DNA of 34,334 bases. It comes from Rhizaria sp. SCN 62-66 (taxonomy: Eukaryota; Rhizaria, unplaced). Location of the stretch: NCBI GenBank assembly GCA_001724265.1, contig MEDY01000323.1, positions 1 to 34,334 of the forward strand, in the 5' to 3' direction. The translations under genes were made by a program, and so were the position numbers. This document shows, in pieces, positions 29,701 to 34,334 of this stretch; the first letter of the stretch is position 1, and each line of letters opens with the position of its first letter. Below the pieces are notes generated by a model. That model saw only the letters and a list, made by a program, of their open reading frames with translations. It had not been told where the DNA came from and searched no databases.

Positions 29701-30556
29701 GTCCGCGCTCCAGACGGGCAAGTCTATCGTCGCGAGCGCCGGCGTGCGTGGGCTCTGGCGCGGCCACGGCGCCACGCTGCTGCGCGTCGTGCCCTACGCC
29801 GCCGTGACCTTTGCGACGTTCGACCGGTTCCACGAGGCGGTGAACAAGGCGCTGTACTCGGACCCCTCGGAGCTGAGTGACGGCGCCGTCGTCACGCTGC
29901 CCGACGGCACGGTGCAGGTCAACTGGACCGCGCCGGGCCCGCACGACGTTGTGGCGCGCTTCCTGGCGGGCGCGATGGCCGGCGCGACGGCGACCGCGCT
30001 GACGTACCCGCTGGACCTCATGCGCGCGCGGCAGGCGGCGTCGATCACGAGCGCGCCGCTCTACTCGTCCTACTGGTCCGGCTTCCGCTCCATCGTGCAG
30101 GGCGAGGGCGTGACGGCGTTGTGGGCCGGGCTGAAGCCCACGCTGCTGGGCATCGTGCCCTACGCCGGGCTGTCCTTCTCGATCTTCCACTCGATCAAGC
30201 GCGAGATCCGCGAGCGCGGCAACTACAAGACCGACTCGCACATCCCCACGTGGGCGCGCCTCCTGGCCGGCGGCGCGGCCGGCCTGCTCGCGCAGTCGCT
30301 CACATACCCGCTGGACATCATCCGCCGCAGGAACCAGGTCGGCACGCTGCAGGGCGTCGGCACGGGACGCGCCCTGCGCACCATCTACGCCACCGAGGGA
30401 CTCAAGAACGGGCTCTTCCGGGGGCTGTCGATGAACTGGATGAAGGGTCCCGTTGCGTCTGCCGTCAGTTTCACCGTCAATGACAGGCTTAAGACGTGGA
30501 TGGCGCGGCGCCAGATCAAGTTGGAGCACGGAGAGAAGCCGTCTACGCTGCATTAA
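26720..30556 (+). CDS. Fused double mitochondrial carrier (two complete SLC25 domains), 1278 residues
   Basis: One open frame from ATG 26720 to TAA 30554-30556. Residues 1-155 are acidic then Ser/Asn-rich. Domain A (about 157-453) has three carrier repeats with signatures PFDRVK (179), PLDVLR (277) and PLQIVR (379). The third has Gln where an acid is usual, which would weaken one matrix salt bridge. Residues ~455-950 are an Ala/Ser/Gly-rich linker with a Cys/His cluster at 648-663 (C648, H650, H652, C657, C660, C663). Domain B (about 952-1270) has PADNIK (975), PLDLMR (1097) and PLDIIR (1197), all intact. Motifs FKGNGSAMWRVLPYSALTF and WRGHGATLLRVVPYAAVTF place both domains near the CoA/ATP-Mg carrier group (SLC25A16/A42-like), so CoA or adenine nucleotide transport across the inner membrane is likely. 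Carriers normally work as single ~300-residue units, so a covalent pair is unusual. No EF-hands are seen. Domain calls are firm; the substrate is uncertain. Confidence 0.9.
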   Translation: MFAHTAGAQAPPAAALLTAEHPLQRLVTLSEDTLRKHAFVGGEASENAPSALSLLALVFTTSDASAETDSDGDSDDDADSEADAEAEADFATESALLTLTATAAAVTALTNAKPNHNSNSTSSSSSSSNSNSGSSSSGSSTSSGNSNNKASLPPVRLTAVEQLLCGAAAGAVGKTVVAPFDRVKLLYMVNPARTFTFTAATKTFRTIFVNTGVSGLFKGNGSAMWRVLPYSALTFTTFDRYHRYLRANLPDEANHPVVARFLAGAAAGTTATVLTYPLDVLRARAAAHWGANALYSSAGKGIADIVQKEGVRALFAGIMPTLYGIVPYGGISFAVFETLKAAYVTAVLPAGSKDSDVPAAVRFIAGGLAGVAATTVVQPLQIVRRRMQVSTVVDGMPQYRSTLHALKVIYMTEGVYRGLFKGLMLTWLKAPVSMAVSFTVNDWLRHKLLKYHTNARDEWQAATAERKRAREAEEARAARAASYRKAVIRELVATGAVSVTAKTDAGSSAAAIDDTTGVAVVGGSASASDSVGSVGADDAAANAATGAESAVRNLSGSRDQTAPAPATAAGGASAIGGAIGGATNVVTVRRRRSGPAATLEDDGVAWVSASIALSEGESGAAGSGDGADIDHANLATIGEFGGGPHSQCVHSHQGGECGVCRYCRSLAAASEAATTTAAARAAALALSANTAASAGAAASQNSTSTSSSAVSDKDAAKATAETVAAAEAAAEAAAATAEIGGWNDALVDALLETHSSTGSIGAFALSAPFLAAVCDCVEAKVSAAAAAAAVAAIAAADSNVNSGQMTVTGPPPAPAPVSPEVEADAVTSCTAECVSAYQHERDANANAAACSAAAATTAAAAATATAGVGAKTAAGATAAAADKAALGAAASSASTTMPGDASGKFSLLTGLRTSTSDSGSTSSSSSRAGAGGKQCKTVTPVPHIELRSDNVRLSSEALLLAGGLAGACAKTVIAPADNIKILYQVDPNKRFTYKSALQTGKSIVASAGVRGLWRGHGATLLRVVPYAAVTFATFDRFHEAVNKALYSDPSELSDGAVVTLPDGTVQVNWTAPGPHDVVARFLAGAMAGATATALTYPLDLMRARQAASITSAPLYSSYWSGFRSIVQGEGVTALWAGLKPTLLGIVPYAGLSFSIFHSIKREIRERGNYKTDSHIPTWARLLAGGAAGLLAQSLTYPLDIIRRRNQVGTLQGVGTGRALRTIYATEGLKNGLFRGLSMNWMKGPVASAVSFTVNDRLKTWMARRQIKLEHGEKPSTLH

Positions 30557-30888
30557 AGGCGCAGCTAAATCGTGCTCTTCAGTCGCATGGTTGCGCGTGT
30601 TGTTTGGGGTACCTCCTCTGCAATGAAGAAAGCTGCGTTTGTGAGGGGATTACGAGCTCTTATTTAAGTCTCTGGAACTTACTATGATTTTTTGTATATT
30701 ATGTTGTTGATTTAACTTAAACTTGATTCTGTTATGTATTACCGATACAAAGTCTCATTTCTACACCAATACGTCACACGTAACAAAAAGAATTGATTGT
30801 TATTTTGCTTGCTCAAACGCAAATAAAGCGCGCAAAAATAAATAATAGCTATGTAATGTTGTTATATCTTGTCATGAGTTGACTCAAC
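30557..30888. other. Convergent 3' spacer
   Basis: 332 AT-rich bases between the double carrier and the synthetase, with no gene seen. AATAAA at 30822-30827 could be a plus-strand poly(A) signal, about 265 bases past the carrier stop. Confidence 0.5.
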
Positions 30889-33099
30889 TCACTCGCCGAT
30901 GACAACGACCTTGAAGTTCTTGCCGCCAGAGCGCAGCAGCACGACTTTGTCCATCAACACGTGCTCCTTCTCGCACAGCCTTGGCCCCAACGCCGCCGAA
31001 GCGCCACCAGCGCCAGCAGCAGCAGCAGCAGCGTCTCCCTCGGCCGCGACGTGGATTTGCTTGTGGTTGACGTAGAACCCGCCCTGGGAGAGCAGACGGC
31101 GCGCGGCTGCCTTGGACGCGGCAAGGCCGGACTTGACCGCCAGGTCGACAAGTAGCATGCCCGAGCCGGCCTCAGCGCCCGCGACGGCGGCGGCAGGGAA
31201 GAGCTCGCCGCGCGCAATCGTGACGGTGGGGACTCCGGACAGCGCGGCGACGAGCTCGTCCGCAGTCACGCTCACGGCGGACGCAGTCTCAGTCGCGGAC
31301 GCTGACTATGACGCAGACGCGCTGTTATTGTTGGACACGATAAAGGGCGCGGCGGACCCCGGCAGCGGCGGCCACTGGACCAGCTCTGGCACGACGATCC
31401 CCGCCGCGATCGTGTGCGCGCTGACAGGCGGGCGTGGGAAGAGCGTCTCGGTGGCGACAACGGCGTTCTTGACGCCCGGGAGCCCGTGGACGAGGTGCAC
31501 GACGTGCATGCCCAGCACGCGCTGCGCCAGCCGCTGCTCGGGTTCGATCGCGTGCGCCGCCGTCACCGCGGCTACCGCGGGCTCGGACAGCAGCGTCAGC
31601 AGCCGCAGCAGGCGCGGGCAGTCGGCGTCCGTGGTCTGCAGCAGGTACTGGTATAGCGCGTATGGCGTCGTGAGCGTGGGATCCAGCCACAGCGCGTTAC
31701 CGGCCGACTTGCCGAACTTGGCGCCCGAGGATGTCGTCAGAAGCGGCAGCGTGAGGCCGTGCAAACCGTCGTGCTCCTCGTTGCCAGCAGCAGCAGCTGC
31801 TGTTGCCGCGGTAGGAGCTAATCCCTTTTTCTTGGAGTCGCCCTTCTTGGCGTTCTTGCCGTCAGCGCTCGGGACGGCCGCGGCAGCACCGGCGGCGTTG
31901 TTGCTGATGCTGCTGTGTGCGTTCTTGACGCGGCTGTAGTAGTCGACACCGGCGGTGATGTTGCCCCACTGGTCGCTGCCGCCGAGCTGCACCGTACAGT
32001 CGAGCGTCTTCTTGAGGTGCGCGAAGTCGTAGCCCTGCAGCGCCTGGTAGCTGAACTCGGTGAACGACATGCCGTCGGCCTCGGCGGCGGCCGCGCCCGC
32101 AGAAACGTCGGCCGCTGCGGGCGCGGCCGAGTCAGCCGCCGGGGCCTCCATGCGGCGCTTGACCGAGTCCTTCGCGAGCATGGAGCCGAGACGAAAGTAC
32201 TTACCGACGTCGCGCAGGAAGGCGATGACGGACATGGCGTTGTACCAGTCGGCGTTGTTCACCACCGTCACCTTCTTCGCGCTGCTGGCAGGAGTGCTAT
32301 TCGTGGCCACGTTGCCGTAATCGGGGTCAGAGATCGCGGTCACGTCGGCGGTGGCACGGGCGAGCATCCTGCTCAGAACGGCCTCGATCCCCTTGACGTT
32401 GGCCTTGACGTCGTCCTCGCTCAGCAGTGTGCGCTCAGAGCTGCGGCCGGAGGGGTCGCCAATCATGCCAGTGCCGCCGCCAACCAGCGCGACGGCCTTG
32501 TGGCCCATGCGCTGGCTGTGCGCGAGCGCGAGGATGACGAGGAGGTTGCCCAGGTGCAGCGACGACGCGGTGGGGTCGAAGCCCGCATACAAAGAACGCA
32601 CGGGGATTGACACAGTCTCGCCCTCCTGGGCAGAAACCGCGCCATTAGACGCTGCACTAACAGAAGCGTCTGCGGGTGAAGTCACATCAGCGGGCGCGTT
32701 CGTGCTGGGGCGCTGCAGAGGCGCGGAGCGCTTGGTGGGAGAAGGGGCGAAGTGTCGATCGATGCCGGGCGTGGACTGGTGCAGGAAGCCACGAGTGCGG
32801 AAAAAGTCCACAAGAGACTCATGAGAGGTTGTGTCAGAAACGGGCACAGTGCGGCCAGCAGTCGGAGTCGTAGGCAAGTATGAGTAACTGAAAGGGGCGG
32901 CGCTGGAAGCATCGGTGGAGGCGGAGGCAGAAGCGCCAGGGTGTGCGGACGCCGATGCGGAGAAAAGACGTGAAGTTCGCGGCAGTGGTAGTGTAACAAG
33001 AGCAAACTCTAAACCACGGAAGCGCAATTCGGGCAGTGATGTTGTGGTTAGAAGACGGCGCGACGTGGCGACGGACAGAGACCGCGCGCGGGCCAGCAT
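30889..33099 (-). CDS. YARS2: Organellar tyrosyl-tRNA synthetase, split by an in-frame TAG before the S4 domain
   Basis: ATG at 33099 opens an Arg/Ser/Thr-rich presequence (MLARARSLSVATSRRLL) that points to mitochondria. The class I catalytic core is intact: YAGFDPTASSLHLGN (HIGH-type site at 182-185), VGGGTGMIGDPSGRSSER, FSYQALQGYDFAHL, VQLGGSDQWGNITAG and the KMSKS-type KFGKSAGNALWL (461-465). Codon 598 is TAG (31306-31308). The same frame then stays open for 138 more codons to TGA at 30889 and encodes the S4 RNA-binding domain: LLVDLAVKSGLAASKAAARR, LLSQGGFYVNHKQI, and the ending GGKNFKVVVIGE. Bacterial-type synthetases carry this S4 tail to bind the tRNA, so the two parts belong together. 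The TAG sits in a Ser/Ala linker (SASAS, stop, SASATETAS). Alternatives are sequencing error, a nonsense allele, readthrough or reassigned UAG; no intron with the local donor consensus skips it. Ala-rich insertions occur near 305-330 and 395-435. Confidence 0.9.
31306..31308 (-). other. In-frame TAG within the synthetase gene
   Basis: On the minus strand the codons read GCG TCA TAG TCA GCG. A single base separates TAG from TCG (Ser), which would fit the surrounding Ser/Ala run. No other complete gene here ends in TAG: TAA is used by the Tae4-like, arginine-rich, H1 and carrier genes, and by the partial gene at 34042; the rest use TGA. The base after TAG is T, not the strong C-A readthrough context. 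Confidence 0.9.
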
Positions 33100-34041
33100 G
33101 CTGGGCGAGGGGTCTAAAGAGTAGTGAGTTTGAAAAGTAGGTACAGTGAGTCAATAACGTATTTCCAAGAAAATCAATTAAGTTTACATATAAAATACTC
33201 AACTTAAATCATAATATCTGTCCCACATCACTGTTAACGACCAATTTAGCGATATCCATATCATATTATATCACGCACTCATGTTGTTTCTGCCGCGACT
33301 TAGCTGTTTGCATCTTGTCACCATGGTCACACACTGTTTCACACAGGATACGTGCATATGAACAAAACAGTGCATTTTTATTACAATGTACGTGTGGGCA
33401 TTGCTTCATTGAAGTGTCGCTCCTTGTGTCACTGCTCCCATACATGATTTATAACGATGTTACTCCAACCGTTACAGTGGCGCACTCGGTTTGAGTATGT
33501 GCATGTGTGTGCATTGTCACGACAGTCACAGCAAGTTGTTGAGACACAACAACAACTTGGACGAAGACTAACAAAGACATTACCACGTCTATACATGCGC
33601 ATGCACAGCCATAAACATGAGCCTTACAACCAGCTATAACCTCAAAACTTACCAACACAATGCAGCTTCTTCTTCTTTTACCTTAAAACGAAAACAAAAC
33701 CAACAAAATGTAAGTTTCGCTTTTTGTGTTAAACATAACTATAAACAAAATAGCGCATGTCAATACTCGTCTTTCGTGTCGTTTCTTCTTTGCGCAGAAG
33801 AACAACTTATATTTTGTGTTTCTTTTTTGTGACGAATAGAAACTACACACGCTCTTAAAAACAATTTAAAACAAAAAACAGACTTTACTTACGAAAATAA
33901 ACACACACAGACTCTTGACCATTCGTAGTCAATCAGTCACGCTGTACTCCTGAAAGACTCTGGTGCCATCACAACAACTTGGCGCTCGTTGCGTCTGTCG
34001 CACACGCTCTTGAAAGCGCTGCTTCGGATCGCTCGCGTCGC
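33100..34041. other. 0.94-kb AT-rich spacer
   Basis: No gene seen. The side near 33100 should hold the synthetase promoter; on the minus strand CTACTCTTTAG ends 17 bases before the ATG. The part near 34041 is 3' UTR of the gene at the right edge. The purine- or pyrimidine-rich strings at 33640-33900 are low complexity, and the open frames here have no coding bias. Confidence 0.5.
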
Positions 34042-34334
34042 TTAGTAGCGCTTCTTGACGGACGCGCTGCCGAGCCCGTAGCCGCGCGCGCCACCGCCGC
34101 CGAGCAGCCCGGCCATGTTGGCGCGCACGCGCATCTCGCTGCGGTTCATCGACTCGATCAGCCGGTTGTTGGCGGCGTTGGGCGCCACCGCGCGCTGCAG
34201 CCACGCGAAGCGGCTCGCAGGCTGTACGCCCGCGCCCAGCGCCACGGGGTCCACCGCCAGCGCCGCGGGCGCGCGGGCGCGCGACACGGCACCGGCCGCA
34301 GCCGCGGCGGCGGCGGCCTCGGCGGCCACGGCGG
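34042..34334 (-). CDS. C-terminal end of an unidentified protein (5' part outside window)
   Basis: The frame is open from the right edge to TAA at 34042-34044, about 97 codons. The translation begins in an Ala run and ends GLLGGGGARGYGLGSASVKKRY. GC-ending codons and the clean drop to AT-rich DNA right after the stop support coding. A possible helical stretch is WLQRAVAPNAANNRLIESMN, followed by RSEMRVRANM. I recognise no family. Any start codon lies beyond the window. Confidence 0.65.
   Translation of the reverse strand, partial: AVAAEAAAAAAAAGAVSRARAPAALAVDPVALGAGVQPASRFAWLQRAVAPNAANNRLIESMNRSEMRVRANMAGLLGGGGARGYGLGSASVKKRY

Noticed and set aside
31306-31380. Intron that would remove the TAG in the synthetase
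   Set aside because: No GTACG-type donor lies nearby, and an intron ending at this TAG would have to be far shorter than the 120-195 bases seen elsewhere or remove conserved sequence.

Overview
This window looks like nuclear DNA of a microbial eukaryote. Genes are monocistronic, and at least six contain short spliceosomal introns. Coding sequence is strongly GC-rich at third positions, while spacers and introns are AT-rich. The set includes histone H1, an E2F factor, an ESCRT-associated Vta1/LIP5 protein, mitochondrial carriers and proteins with mitochondrial presequences. I cannot assign the lineage. Conserved proteins carry unusually long Ala/Ser/Gln-rich insertions, and most introns start with GTACG.

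Layout. 1-2000: two secreted-protein genes on the minus strand. One is cut by the left edge and ends in 9-residue repeats. The other resembles the bacterial type VI amidase effector Tae4 and carries a eukaryotic-type signal peptide. 2495-4947: two-exon mitochondrial methylmalonyl-CoA mutase (+). 5271-8612: a large orphan multi-pass membrane protein (-). 9057-10131: a three-exon, probably mitochondrial, single-span membrane protein (-). 10662-14010: a two-exon secreted, extremely arginine-rich repeat protein of 1062 residues (+). 14861-15898: a two-exon E2F (+). 15899-19216: AT-rich gene-poor stretch. 19217-19804: histone H1 (+). 21130-24373: a six-exon membrane-anchored alpha/beta hydrolase (-). 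24899-26232: Vta1/LIP5 (-). 26720-30556: a single protein holding two complete SLC25 carrier domains joined by a ~495-residue linker (+). 30889-33099: organellar tyrosyl-tRNA synthetase, interrupted by an in-frame TAG between catalytic and S4 domains (-). 34042-34334: the C-terminal end of an unidentified gene (-).

There is no operon-like pathway. Three or four genes serve the mitochondrion (mutase, synthetase, carrier pair, small membrane protein). Two act in chromatin and cell-cycle control (E2F, H1). Three encode secreted products. The best leads for new biology are the Tae4-like secreted enzyme, the arginine-rich secreted repeat protein, the fused double carrier, the TAG inside the synthetase, and the lineage-specific splice-donor consensus. 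Exon joins were set by eye from reading-frame continuity and splice signals; no RNA data or database search was available.
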